From NCBI GenBank assembly GCA_947646735.1, contig CANTFK010000666.1, positions 620,001 to 684,000 on the forward strand: a stretch of DNA of 64,000 nucleotides. Direction: 5' to 3'. The stretch is from Peronospora farinosa. Lineage: Eukaryota > Oomycota > Peronosporomycetes > Peronosporales > Peronosporaceae. The position numbers were made by a program, and so were the translations under genes. The number at the start of each line of letters is the position of its first letter. Position 1 is the first letter of the stretch. This document shows, piece by piece, positions 1-11,421 of the stretch. Under the pieces are notes generated by a model. That model ran no database searches. It was not told where the DNA came from and worked only from the letters and a program-made list of their open reading frames with translations.

Positions 1-1065
1 GTGCACAAGAGAGCAAGTCAGAACGACTTGCGATCTTAAACTCAAAAGGAGAACTGATTTTATTTATGCTTTAAGCTTTTATGAATAGTCCTACTCTAAG
101 TACACTACACTAGATTAATTACTATAATAGTAATTATTATATGCAGACTTTTCTATTGGACGAGGTATCGTCTAAACATCTGTGTATGATGTACTTAATA
201 CAGCGTTAGTGATTTATCGAATCTCAATCGATAAGATACGGTATTACCGAATACCGTATTATAACGCTCATACTTAATACCTCTCTAAAGAGAAGTATAA
301 TAATGCATTAAATGCAATACAAAGAAGAGTTTAACCGTAAACTCTCGGAAAGACACTACAACCGTCGTGTAATCCCGTTACAATATTGGCTCGTTACAAG
401 CCTTCATACCGGTATAGACGTGGCTGGGGCGCTCCTTCGGATAGGAACTTCCCTAAAAGGATCGTGCACCTTGTCTCCTAATGGCTGGCCCCAATCGGGC
501 GTCGTCGCCTTCCTGCAATGGTGGCATTTTGGCTACCATCGCACGGGTTCAGCGGTTTAATTTGCCTTCCTGGTGGCTCGCACTGAACGAATCCTGTCGA
601 GCCTCGCATAACGCTCATCAAAGAGGTGGGGTTGCGCAACTTAGTTTTGGAGAAAGTGAGCGAGACGCGTGTACGCGGAATTATTTTATCCTGCCAGCTA
701 GTACTTGGCTGTCAGGGCTTCGCTGCTAAATTTGGAAGTGGACTCGCTGCAGACACGTAGATTTGAGATCGATGGGCGTATATTAATCGTCAATACTGCG
801 TTTGGAGTAATAAATGGGTTCAGCTAATGAAGTTACCCTACAGTCATTTTTAGACGTGCAAATAAAGCCGCAACATGCAAAATTATACCACTAAATAGTA
901 GTAGATTCTGCCCGTCTTGCAAGCAAGGCAAGCTTTTAATTGGTTACACGTAACTAAAAACAAAAACGTAACATCATCTGTTAGAAACGTTTCTAATTGA
1001 CTTTTGAATCGCCCCCATCGAGGCATCTGCCAACCAAGTCGACGTCGTTGGGGTCACGGAACACT
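1..1065. other. intergenic, AT-rich, no gene seen
   Basis: No open frame here has recognisable protein character. The first 300 bases are AT-rich; 300-730 is GC-richer with two short overlapping open frames of unlikely composition. It could be decayed repeat sequence, but no terminal repeat or coding relic could be identified. The last 100 bases are the presumed promoter of the SMG7-like gene. Confidence 0.5.
236..259. repeat. inverted repeat, 10-bp arms
   Basis: The sequence atacggtatt, then accg, then aataccgtat forms perfect 10-bp arms around a 4-base loop in AT-rich intergenic DNA. Function unknown; it may be chance in biased sequence. Confidence 0.6.
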
Positions 1066-3781
1066 ATGGACCCGCATCACGCCTACATGTACGTTCTTCT
1101 CGCCCTCTTCTATCTACTACCTACTAATTCTGTCCTACATATCTATATTAACAGGGAAATGGTGGCACTGGACAAGCAGCTGCGGGATTTATTACGTGCT
1201 AATCCATTAAACGTCCAAGACGCCAACGTACTACGTCGTCAGCTCATGGATGCTGTCATACAAATGATTGACACTCATATAGAATTCGCAGTATCGAAAG
1301 AAGTTGAACTGGCACTTTGGAAACCCTGTTTCTATCGACGTATCGAAGATTTTCGTCGTCGTATCCGTAAATACGCGGCGACAGCGCAGACGGACCGCAA
1401 TGTGCGTGAGCATTTTGCGCGTGTGTCTAGCGAGTTCCAGCAGTTTTTAACTGAGGCGTCGGCCTTTTACACGTATTTGAGCAATGTATTTGCCTCGTGG
1501 CTGCAGCAAAATCAGCCGGGAGCTGCTATTGCAGAGGGTAGCGACGTCGCCATCAACGTCGTACGCTGTCGTCAAAGTTTGCACCGCTGCTATGTCTTCT
1601 TAGGAGACTTGGCGCGATACCGTGAGCTGCACAGTCAAAAGATCAAAAAGAACTTTGCAGCGGCTGAGGCACTGTACCATCGTGCATTGGCGGTACTACC
1701 CGAGAATGGCAATCCGCACAACCAGTTGGCGGTGCTGGCGACTTATGTGGAAGCAGAGACGGTAGCGGTGTATCACTATTGCAGGAGTTTGCTGACATCG
1801 CAGCCTTTCACGACGGCGGAGGAGAATCTTGCACTGCTCTTTGAGCGCACTCGTCAGCGTCCATTGGCTGCACCGATTACATTGAAGACATCGTCTCCGT
1901 TGTCAAGGGAAAAATCGGCGCTTTTGAAGAGCTACTTGCATCGGCTCACACGAATGCATGGCATCTTGTTCGCTCTCTCGTCGCCTCATGGATCTCTTAC
2001 AGCTATGCCGGGCAGAGCCAGCAGCAACGACTTGACGGCACCAATGTACCCGCGTGATATGGAGGCAGTTCTGTTTAAGGACATGCAGGTATTGTTACAT
2101 GCAGGTGTGTTGGGAGACGCATTGCTGCTAAAGATTGTAGTGACGAACATCTTTTGCCTCATTCGCGCCTCGGACTCTCGCTCCCAGTCAGCACCCATCG
2201 AGGATGCTCTTCGTCTCTCTATTCGTACGATCACTTGTGTTATGGAGTTTCTTTTGGATAGCTTGAACAACAAGCCGAAGACGGAGGCAAGTGGTAAAGC
2301 TTTGGCGCTTTTGACGCTGCGACTTTTAGGGCCCGTTGCGATTTTTTGTGACTACTTGAAGCTGCATCCAAATATGCTGGAGCAACTAGAACAGCTTTTG
2401 GTGCATCGTCCGAAGAAGCTATTCAGCGAAGTGACAACAAATGACCAAGGAGCCGGCGCAGACCAGTTTGCTTTCGTTTTTCTTGAAACTTTGGCAAAAC
2501 TTGTGAACCATGCACGTATTCGCGAGTTATGTGCTCTGTTAGTGTCAAATGCTGGTCAGCACAATGATGACGGTCTGCCATTAACTGTTTGCACACAACA
2601 GCATTTGCTGAAAGAGAACCTCGAGCTTCGAGGATTTGCACCACTTGAGGAGGATAATACTGCGTCCACATGGCAGGACGAATGGGCGGTGCAATCTTCG
2701 GCCACTGGAGAAAATAGTGCCTCACAAGTGACACCATTACCGGACGATGAGGCAGCCAAAATTCGTGCATGGAGACTGTATCACTTCGCGCGGTATTTAT
2801 GCGACGGCTACGAAGGGAATCCGTTGCTTTTTTATAGTGCATCAGGGCAATTTACGACGTCGCCTTTGGCTGAAAAGGGAGTATTTCAGCAGGATAGTGA
2901 AACGGCGGATGGATTAGCTTCGCTAAACCTCGGGTTTCTGTCGACCGACAACATTATACAGCAGCAAACACAAGCAAAGGAAGCTTTTCGCAATGAGTAT
3001 CAATCTGGTTCTGGCGTGGATGATGAGGATGACAATTTTGACGACGAGGTGATCGTTTTCAGGCCGTCGCCAGCGCTAAGAGGGATGTCAGGGAACGAGC
3101 CGACCAAGCAACACAGCGGATATGCGACCACTGTGCCTTCTTCATTGGATACTTTGTCTGGTGGCGGTACCTTCAGTCTCCGAGCTCCAAGCCCAATTTC
3201 ACCATCAGACGGCCAGGGTGCAAGCGTTAGCAGCCAGAGTAATGCATTTGGCTCTGGCCACGGTTCGTTTGGTTCATCACTTGGCTACCCTAGCTTTGAT
3301 ACATTCAATGGTGTTGGCAGCTTGGTAAGTGAACACCTCATGTCCGGATGGGGAAACAGCGCTAACAGCAACAACACTAACGGCAACCGCAACGACAACG
3401 ACAAGATATTAGGAAAGAGGTCTGGGCTTAGGTCTGGGCTTGCCATTCCGCAGCCTGGACACGGGGTTTATGACGTCATCAATCACCTCTGGAGGAACCA
3501 GTGATGCGCAGAGCCATGGGTTTAGCAGCCGCGTTGGTGACAATCGTCCCTTTGCTCCTATGACTGAGTTGGCAGCTGTAGAGCGTGAGTCGGCCTTGTA
3601 CCAGCAAAGGACTTCGAGCTTGAGTGCGTTTTTGAGTGCCTCGACGCCGGCGAGCCAGGCTGAGACACATAGCCCATCGTCTCCACGGATGCCAGCCCGC
3701 CCACCTCCAGGTTTTGCTGCTGCTTCGATGGGAGGCCAGCAGGAGCAGCAGCTTGCGTCGAAGCTTTTGTTCAATCCGTAA
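1066..3781 (+). CDS. SMG7/EST1-like nonsense-mediated decay factor
   Basis: Predicted 853-aa protein of the EST1/SMG5-7 family, which binds phosphorylated UPF1 and helps degrade mRNAs with premature stops (family knowledge). The N-terminal part has the 14-3-3-like/TPR helical domain: an LWKPCFYRRIEDFRRRIRKY stretch followed by a TPR-like block (EALYHRALAVLPENGNPHNQ, about residues 175-195). The C-terminal third is Ser/Gly-rich and acidic in places, as in SMG7 tails. I infer two introns. Intron 1, 1089-1154 (gtacgt...acag, 66 nt), is in frame and preceded by ctactaat, so it can be mistaken for coding. Intron 2, 3325-3412 (gtaagt...attag, branch actaac), moves the frame so that coding continues to the TAA at 3779. 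Start chosen at ATG 1066; the frame is open upstream but begins with TTG. SMG5 is an alternative name. Confidence 0.72.
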
Positions 3782-4294
3782 AGATCTATGCCATCGACAC
3801 CTCGGTAGATACACCGAACAAGGCTTCACCGCTAGTCGATGATACCCAGAAGAAGCAAACAAGACGCGCGATTGTTGCTGAACAACGACAGCGAAGGTGG
3901 CAGCTATTCAAGCTGCACAAAGTGATACCTGATCGTTTTGAAGGCTCTGGACAATGAGGTTGGCGCGTGTGACGAGCATGTTTTCTTTTCGCTATCGCTC
4001 CCCAGCCGACACCAGCGAGAAGACGAGTGAGTTGGTTGATACGACACTTTCGAGTGAAGTACGCAAGATTGATCACCTCTCCATTTCCAACCAATGAATC
4101 ATTGACGTGCACGACTTGATGACCACATCGGACCTGCAAGGAACGCAATGCTTCATTAACAGAGACCAGCAGCAGTTTGAAAATTCTAGTACTTTCGTAC
4201 TAATTGTCATTATCAAAAAAATGAACAAGTGCCCAAATAAGTTTCTTTAAAATACGATCCCTCTAATCGACTCGATTACTTTAATTGTCGCTTT
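3782..4294. other. intergenic
   Basis: Holds the 3' end of the SMG7-like gene and the promoter of the next gene. No convincing coding or RNA feature. Reverse-strand open frames are low-complexity shadows. Confidence 0.5.
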
Positions 4295-4903
4295 ATGGGA
4301 GGAGCTACAAGCAAGCCGTCGGTGGCTTCGGCCGTTCGTTCTCGAGTGATTCGCACAAACGTGTCTCTTGAACAAGTAATGGCTTTATCACGTCGTGTCA
4401 CGTCTCCAGCTCAAGTTGCAGCCATTGAAGCGTCAATTGATCGACACGATTCCAAGAAAAATCTCATGGAAATGCAGCACCAAATGCTGCAAAATGTCGA
4501 AAAGATCAACGATTGTGAACGTGTCAAGCTCCTGGAACAGAGTACACGCGCCTTTGAGAATACTGCAAGCAGTCATCGCCCAAGATCATTGCAACCTGTT
4601 CGTCTCCCGACCGACAAGACGACTGCCGCATCTTCTACGGGTATTGGAGGTATTGACGAAGAGAAAGTTCGTGGTCGACTAACGGCAAGAGATTTGAGGA
4701 CGCTCTTGCGTCTTCACTATGAACAGCCTGAGAATTGGACGCATCAAGTGCTGGCGGATAAATACGGTCTCGATCTTTTCACTATGCGTAGCATTCTCAA
4801 CAGTGTCGGTCCTCCCAATGTTTTGCCACCAAAAGGAGCGTCGGAACATCCACTTGGTGTGTGGTTTGATACTCCCATGTCATCAACAAGGACACCATCG
4901 TAA
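4295..4903 (+). CDS. NDUFAF4-like complex I assembly factor
   Basis: 202-aa intronless protein. The C-terminal block (about residues 129-180: LTARDLRTLLRLHYEQPENW, then a VLADKYGLDLFTMRSIL helix) follows the pattern of the NDUFAF4/HRPAP20 C-terminal domain, where an E-x-W-T motif is followed by a short helix that reads 'eyqLeqkdvnsLLkYF' in animals. NDUFAF4 helps assemble mitochondrial complex I. The N-terminus MGGATS fits an N-myristoylation signal (Gly2, Ser6), as animal NDUFAF4 also begins MG. The middle is polar and low complexity. The match is short and by memory, so a generic helix-turn-helix protein (neugrin-like) is the alternative. Confidence 0.5.
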   Translation: MGGATSKPSVASAVRSRVIRTNVSLEQVMALSRRVTSPAQVAAIEASIDRHDSKKNLMEMQHQMLQNVEKINDCERVKLLEQSTRAFENTASSHRPRSLQPVRLPTDKTTAASSTGIGGIDEEKVRGRLTARDLRTLLRLHYEQPENWTHQVLADKYGLDLFTMRSILNSVGPPNVLPPKGASEHPLGVWFDTPMSSTRTPS

Positions 4904-5062
4904 CAGCAGTAGCAACAGCAATAGCAATAGCTTGAGCTGCCCACGATAATAGGGTTCATGTGTAAATAGCGTCGTTAATAGAGACCTCTATTAACCGGCT
5001 TAACGTCCTTTATTTTGACTTACATATCAAATACGACAATTAGTTTTTTAATAGACTCGAAA

Positions 5063-7530
5063 ATGGCTGGAAGTGAAGCGTTGTTGGCTTCGACGTTGCC
5101 CGTAACGACCTCACCAACAAAAGAAGAGGTCCTTAGTATGCATCGCTTCATTGAGAATGCATTAGATTTACTGCTCAAGGTGAATCAAAACCCTTTACTC
5201 TAAATGTCTCCCTATAAATTATCTCAACCTTTATTAACTCGCTCTATTTCTTCCGATAGGGTAATCCCAAGAGCTACCAATATTTAATTCAACAGCTAAC
5301 GCTAATTCCTGCATCTATCGCTACTCGGCGTAAAATCTTCCGTGCTTTACCACGTTGTATCTCTACAATAGCACGAGAGCCAAAGGCTTATCGAGCGCTA
5401 CTGGACGTGCTGTTTAAGTTTGATTTGCTGGCCAATGGTGACCCACAGGAGGTGGACGATTATACGCGCTTTATTGTTCATCTCGTGTCTTCCAATACCG
5501 TCTACGTTGTACCAACTCTACATATGCTGGTGCGCAACATGCGCCATCCACAGCTCAAGGAGCTGTCGCCGGAGCTGCGAGCTCTCGCAGACACAGAGCA
5601 AAACAAGCAACAAGAGGCTAAAAAAACTGCTGCTAGTGGCGACATTGCCATGGCAAATTCTTTTGGGGCCATGTCGACGCCTGCTGCTGAGACGGTGCAG
5701 GAGAGCAAGGGACTAAGTCTGGATGAACGCATCCAGGCACGATATCAAGCGGCACATCACACACTTGAACGGGTGCTTACACTGGTACCAACTGCAACAA
5801 ATCTACTGTTTCCTATCTTGTGTGAACACTTTCCACACAAACGAATGGACGCAGCTACTCAGGTGGGATATCTACGGAATGTTTTGCGTGTGACGGAGTA
5901 TGTTGGTGGGCTACGCGAGCGGGTATTGGGATTGGTAATTGACCAGCTAGTGGCGATCGATGTGGAGATTAAATTGGATGAGAGTGAAGAAGATGTTTTC
6001 ACCATGGATGATTTTCTGGACGACGATATGCTGCCACCTGATGACTCATCGCGCCAAGTGGACGAGATGGCGGACAAGTTGGATCAATTGATGCTTATAA
6101 TGTTTGAGCACATCGAGCAGTCTGCTGCATCGTGTTCACCCGTTTTGGTTTCGTCTGAGACGGTAGCATCCACCGCAGCTAGCAATGGTGGGAAGGATGT
6201 GGACATGCGCCAAGCCGCGCTTGTTTTTAAGTACCTTCTCAAGGTATTCGAACATTCTATCCTTAACACTCATCGGTCTAAGTACCCGCAGTTTTTGCTA
6301 TTCTACGTGTGTCGTTCAGACCCCCAATTTCAGGATATTTTCATTTCTCAGCTGTTGGCCTCGTCACTGGACCCACAAACACCGCCGACCACACGTCAAA
6401 GCTGTGGCGCCTACTTGGCCAGTTTTCTCGCTCGCGCCAAGTACATTTCTGTAGCATATCTTCAGAAGGCTCTGTATCACCTGTTGAAGTGGCTGCACGA
6501 CCAGATGGACCTCTACGATGCAATACACCTGGAGCAGCAAGAGCAAGCGAATGATAGGGTTGGTGAAAGCGCTGCTGAACAAGAGGAGCGGCTGCTGGAA
6601 GGAGTTGCGAAAGCGGAGAGTGCCGACGAGCGCAGCTTCCAGGAAAGCATCTACATCTCCTCGCTGCAGACGGTGTGCTATATGATGTGCTTTAGAGGAT
6701 TAGAGATCGCCACTAGCGATAATGGTGCCGGCTACGAATTTTTGCGCAGCCTTGGCTGGGAGCGACTAATTGTCACTAGCAGCGGCTACTGTCCGTTGGC
6801 ATATTGCCAGCAGACGGTGGCCACGGAGTTTTTGAACCTGGTAGAGGCGTTCGACCTGGTCTCGGAGGAATGTCTCGAACGTGTGGATCTGGCTATTGGC
6901 ACAGTCTCCACGTCTAGTATCAAAACTGCCAAGTCGATGGAACGCTCAAAGAAGCCTACAGCGGGATCAGCTTCTTCTTCCACTCTGCTTAGTCAACGGC
7001 AACCTCTAGAGACTTTCTTCCCATTCGACCCTTATCTCCTGCGCCGATCTTTCCGATACGTTGGACCGTTGTACCTTTACTGGAAGCATGCTGACCCGAC
7101 ATCAACTGAAAACTGCGAGTTGTTGGAATCTGTCAAGGCCACTGTCCGACAAATGCAAGAGGACGCAGAAGAAGAAGATGATGATGATGACAGTGAAGAA
7201 GAAGAGGATCTGATAGATGAGGACGTGAGCATGGCTGGAAGCGCGCCACATCCAATAAGTCTCCCAAACTCCTCTTATCGCGCTGATGGCTACATGGGTA
7301 GTCTCAGTCGGTCTTGCAACATGTCATCGGTTAGTTCCTCCTACGATGGTGAAGGCTGTGGCGATGATCACCACACACCAGTAAAACGTACGCTGCCGTC
7401 TCGTACCATGTTCAACCCGTCTCCAGCTCTTTCAGGAAGTTCACCTCCATCGAGACTACCACCACTTGGTGCCGTTGACGCCTTCACACTTGACGGCTTT
7501 GACGAAGACGACGAGGACAATGGATTCTAG
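5063..7530 (+). CDS. RRN3: RNA polymerase I initiation factor RRN3 (TIF-IA)
   Basis: Predicted 795-aa protein. RRN3 bridges Pol I and the core promoter factor to start rRNA transcription. Exon 1 (5063-5179, 39 codons) begins MAGSEALLAS; the intron 5180-5259 (gtgaat...gatag, ttaac branch) joins K39 in phase 0 to GNPKSYQYLIQQL. Family blocks visible are YTRFIVHLVSSNTVYVVPTL near the N-terminus, then KYLLKVFEHSILNTHRSKYP and LASFLARAKYISVAYLQKAL in the middle: HEAT-like helices typical of RRN3. An acidic stretch (EEEDDDDDSEEEED, about residues 675-690) lies near the C-terminus, as in yeast Rrn3, followed by a Ser/Pro-rich tail. Length is near the family norm (about 630-800). Confidence 0.88.
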
Positions 7531-7702
7531 AAAACAATATGGAGAGAAATGACTGCGCACGAAGCAAAGACTTTGAGAAAGCAGTTGGAATAAGATATGG
7601 ATACATAAGAGTAAAGTAGTGCTGAACGAGCACTACGAAGGTAGCAGGGTAAGACTCGAGCACACCGAAATGCACCACTATGCAAACGCGAATGCCGGCG
7701 CT

Positions 7703-9769
7703 CTAACGTCGGCTGAGCTGGGCACGCAGCTGTTCATTCTCGTCTTCCAGGCGCATCAGCTTAGGAACAACTTCCGAGTCTACTTCCTCAATTTGATTTT
7801 TCAAATGGTGATTCTCCTCACGCAAACGCGAGACCTCTTCGCGCAAGTACGTGTTGATATCCAACTGTTGTTCCAACGATGTCTTAGCCTCCAACAGGGC
7901 GTCTTCTACCTCCAGCTGCTTCACATGAGCTAAATCGGCTTGCTCCTGTACCATGCGATTGCAGTCGATCATGATCCTCTCGACTTCCTTCTCCTTTTGA
8001 GAAATCTCGCTTTTCTTCGCCTCCAACGACGCTTCATAGCTTGAGATTTGCTCATGACTGGCATTCACCTGTTCCTGATGTTTTTTCAGCGCCTCCTCGT
8101 TCTTCTCCAATTGAGCACGAAGTGTCTGCATCTCCAGTTCGTATTGTACCTGTCCCTGCTGATCGCTCTGTGCCGAGCGTAATGTCTCCTGTTCATTTAA
8201 CAGCTCGGAAATCATCTGCTCATCCGCAGCGCGTTGACTCTTGATCGTCTGTAATGCCATCGTCTGAGCACTGAGCTCCCGTTGCAGCTTCCCAAGTCTC
8301 GTGTCAATAACCCGACGACTAGCCAGCATATCCTCGTGTAATTGGACCTTGTGATTGTCATTTCCTCGTGAGGTTTTCCGTTCATCGAGCATTCCCGTGA
8401 GTTTAGAGATCTGATGCTGTAAAATGCTCTTCTGCTCGCGCTCGAGCTTGAGTGCATGCTCAAACACGGTACCCGAACGCTTGGCGTCTTCTTCCTCTGT
8501 AAACGTACGTACATTTGGCGTCAGCAGTGACCATTCACCGCATTGTCGAGCAGCTTCATGCACGACACGCACACGGAAGACATAGGTCTGTATACAAAGT
8601 ATACATTATGTTATACAAAATCCGGATAATCCAGATGCAACTTTTTACTAAGTCATCGTACCGTATTATGGGTCAAACCTTTAACCGGAAAATTGTGTCC
8701 CGTAAAAAGCACTGAATTATTCCACGAGTAATAAACGTAGCCATGTTCACTATAACTCTACAATTTAGTATAAAAATTACCATAAAAATTAGCTTAAAAC
8801 TGTAAGAATAGCAGATAAAAAAACTGACCGCTTGTAGTTTGTACGGCACGTCTCCGTCCACTTGAGGCGGTTTCTGTACACGTAGCGTAATCGATTGATC
8901 TGTTTTGGCTACGACTTCAGGCGCCGGTAGAATTGGGAACTCGGGTATGACGGTAAACTGCATGAGGTCGTCGTAACTTTGAGATAATATTAAGTTAGTG
9001 ATGGAAAAACAATATATTGCAATGTTACGATATTCAGCCAATCAGCATTCATCAACATTCGCGTCTTTATCGTCAATTTCTCTTCTTCGTGTCATTTTTA
9101 CCAGCGCATTATGCGACTTTGCGAAGGAAAGTCCCATACAAAGGGACGACCAGGCGTAGGCGGTAGATTCTTCGCCTCATTATCATCGACAATGTCCTTT
9201 TCAGCATCACCTTCCCATTCAAAACGCACATTGTGCGTCGAAACGTGCTGCATAATGAGCTTGTCACGGGCTTCGTGAGTCGTCGACATGGCAGAGCGTG
9301 TGCCTGTCGAGTCATAACTCAGCACTGCCGGGTTTTTGTTCCCTGGTGAACCACGTTTGGCATCGGCTGGGATCTCAGCACGCTTTTCCACGGGGATAGA
9401 CGGGTGAATACCCACTTCAAGTGGCTGTGGGAAGCGACGGATATCACGCGTATAGTAGCTGATATTGTAGATACTGTCCTTTGAGTCACTGGATGGCACA
9501 AAGACACCCTCGGCCTGTTTGTCTGGTGACGGATAGCGATATCCTTGTGACACCGCTGGCGATTGGTTTACTTGTTTGGTGCCTGTAGCTTCCGTAAACA
9601 CCAATAATTTACGCAGCTGTAAATCCAATAAAAATTCATATCGTTAACGTGTTACAGGGTATTGAAATAGTAGCTAATGTTGCATTACCTTGTTACGTAG
9701 ATTTGTTGGCAAGAGGTTCTGATACTCAAACCTGACAAAGGGTTTCCATGCTTTCTTACTACCGCTCAT
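7703..9769 (-). CDS. fibronectin type III plus coiled-coil protein
   Basis: Four-exon gene, 542 aa, reading down from ATG 9769: exons 9769-9689, 9616-9102, 8976-8829 and 8587-7703. Introns are 72, 125 and 241 nt, all GT-AG in compatible phases; the 125-nt intron has a ctaac branch. N-terminal residues 1-198 are unrecognised, with conserved-looking aromatic motifs (PFVRFEYQNLL, RPFVWDFPSQ). Residues about 205-275 look like a fibronectin III fold split by the last intron (PAPEVVAKTDQSITLRVQKP then TYVFRVRVVHEAARQCGEWS). The remaining 260 residues are one long coiled coil rich in E, Q and L heptads. The layout suggests a cytoskeletal or ciliary scaffold, but that is inference; no family name can be given. 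Confidence 0.68.
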
Positions 9770-9959
9770 GATATACGTCCTAGAATGTCTGCACTCTCGG
9801 ACGGTTGCTAGCCTCAGAATGACTTTTGACCAATCGTTATTCGTTATGACTTGTAGCCAATTTAAATCTGTTACGACTTGTAGCCAATCATATCAAGTAT
9901 TGTATTTTGTCCAATCACGCACATCTTCAACTTACAACGACCTTCATTCCTGGATTAAA

Positions 9960-11280
9960 ATGGCTACAGCCGGGAGTTATATGACGACATTGAATGCTCT
10001 TTAAGTGAGTGAACGAACGGCTAAAGCGGTAGTGAAGAAGCCGCTTGTGTATGTGATTTACTATGTATCCAAGCTCTAGAATCAGAATCAGAGGTATGCT
10101 GCCAAGTGTGGCCATATCGTAGTGATGCTTGCACGAGGAGGAGTGAATCCGTTAGTTGTGAAACAGGATTTTGTCATGGACTGTTTGTTTGTGGCATCAC
10201 TTTACATTCCTGCAGCTTATGAGAGAGATTTCAGATGGGAAGGTCACAAACAGTATATTTCAGCAGATCCAAGGACAGAGGAGCCAGTGTACAACTTTTT
10301 TGGCAAGTACGCGGTCAAATTGTGGGCCTACAGCTTGTCCCGAAAGGTGGTAATTGACGACTTGCTACTTGTCAACGCAGCTTCGGACCAACTACTTTCA
10401 AGCTGCACTACCCGAAAGAGTTAGTCTCATTGAAAAGGCTTACTTGAAACTGAACGGCGGCTATAAATTTTCCTGGCGGCAACTCTAGGATAGACTTATA
10501 TACACTTACAGGATGAATTCCGGAACGAGTTCCCGTCAATGAGTTCATTGATGCACCAAATAAAAAAGGAAGGCTTTGGGAACAACTTAAAAATGCGTTT
10601 CACTACGGAGATCAACCCAGGAGACGCTCCTGAGGAGGCAGAGAATCGACCTTCTATTTGTGTTTTTGTAACCAAACAAGGGAAAAAAAGAAAATTTGGG
10701 AGGGGGGGGGGGGGGGGGTTTAAAAAAAAAAAAAAAAAAGGGGGGGCAGCGACAGTTTTACGCAGCTGAGGATGCCGAAGCTGAGGAGCGACAAGATGAC
10801 GGGTTGTTTTGGATCGACTTTGAATCAGTGAAGCGGTATTTTGTAAGCCTGTATATGAACTGGAACCCTGAGTTATCTCCTTACAAAGGTGTGTGTTATG
10901 AGCGCTGGCCTGTGAAGGTTGGACCTGTAACTCACTTACACTCGAATTTGATCCACAGTACTACCTCACCAGCGGTACGATTTTTATGACTGTCTTCTTT
11001 CAGGAGACTTGCAAGACAAGAGATATCGCTGTCGACCAAACACCATTGACTTTGTGACTTGTAAATCTACGCTGTGCTTCAAGACTACAGGGGGAGGAAA
11101 ATGGATGCTGGAACTGACCAATATTGACATTTTCGGACAAATTCATGACTTTAAAAGTGTGCAATTGCGACGAGCTACTAGCAGAATACTCGGCCATTCG
11201 CGGTAAAAACTTTCGGTAGCAATTTTGCTGGCAAGTGGCCGTATACCGATTAAACGAGCTGAGAGTAGCTTTCCTGGACT
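9960..11280 (+). pseudogene. calpain-7/PalB-like cysteine protease, degraded
   Basis: Pieces in different frames spell a calpain of the calpain-7/PalB class. A block at about 10145-10420 has the catalytic-Cys context (QDFVMDCLFVASLYI) and FGKYAVKLW. The catalytic-Asn block about 10430-10520 reads PGGNSRIDLYTLTG, then a TGA where Trp is expected, then IPERVPVNEFID. After the homopolymer block comes FWIDFESVKRYFVSLYMNWN, and at about 10930-10975 LEFDPQYYLTS of the C2-like domain. The His-containing segment between the Asn block and FWIDF is absent. In-frame stops (TAA and TAG near 10000 and 10077), several frame changes and the missing His region argue for a dead gene. Part of the damage around 10698-10746 may be assembly artefact. 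The 5' and 3' limits are approximate. Confidence 0.72.
10698..10746. repeat. composite homopolymer block G/T/A/G
   Basis: Consecutive runs GGG-A-G17-T3-A18-G7 lie inside the calpain pseudogene exactly where the catalytic-His region should be. Such stacked homopolymers are unlike the surrounding DNA and suggest either a mis-sequenced or mis-closed gap or a poly-A/poly-G insertion. Confidence 0.85.
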
Positions 11281-11421
11281 ATAAGCATAGGAATTGTGTC
11301 TGACATCCAAATCCAACGAAGTACCAACATCTCTTAAGCTAACTTTGACGATGTTGGAAGAGTATCATTGAAACGAGACACCAGATGCATGTTTCAGGTC
11401 GAGGAATAACCGTACTATCTA

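Noticed and set aside
2423..2842. 139-codon reverse frame inside the SMG7-like gene
   Set aside because: Antisense shadow of a well-supported coding exon, with no family motif.
10702..10746. Poly-A/poly-G block read as a retroposon tail
   Set aside because: No target-site duplication or inserted sequence is visible; a faulty gap closure explains the stacked runs better.
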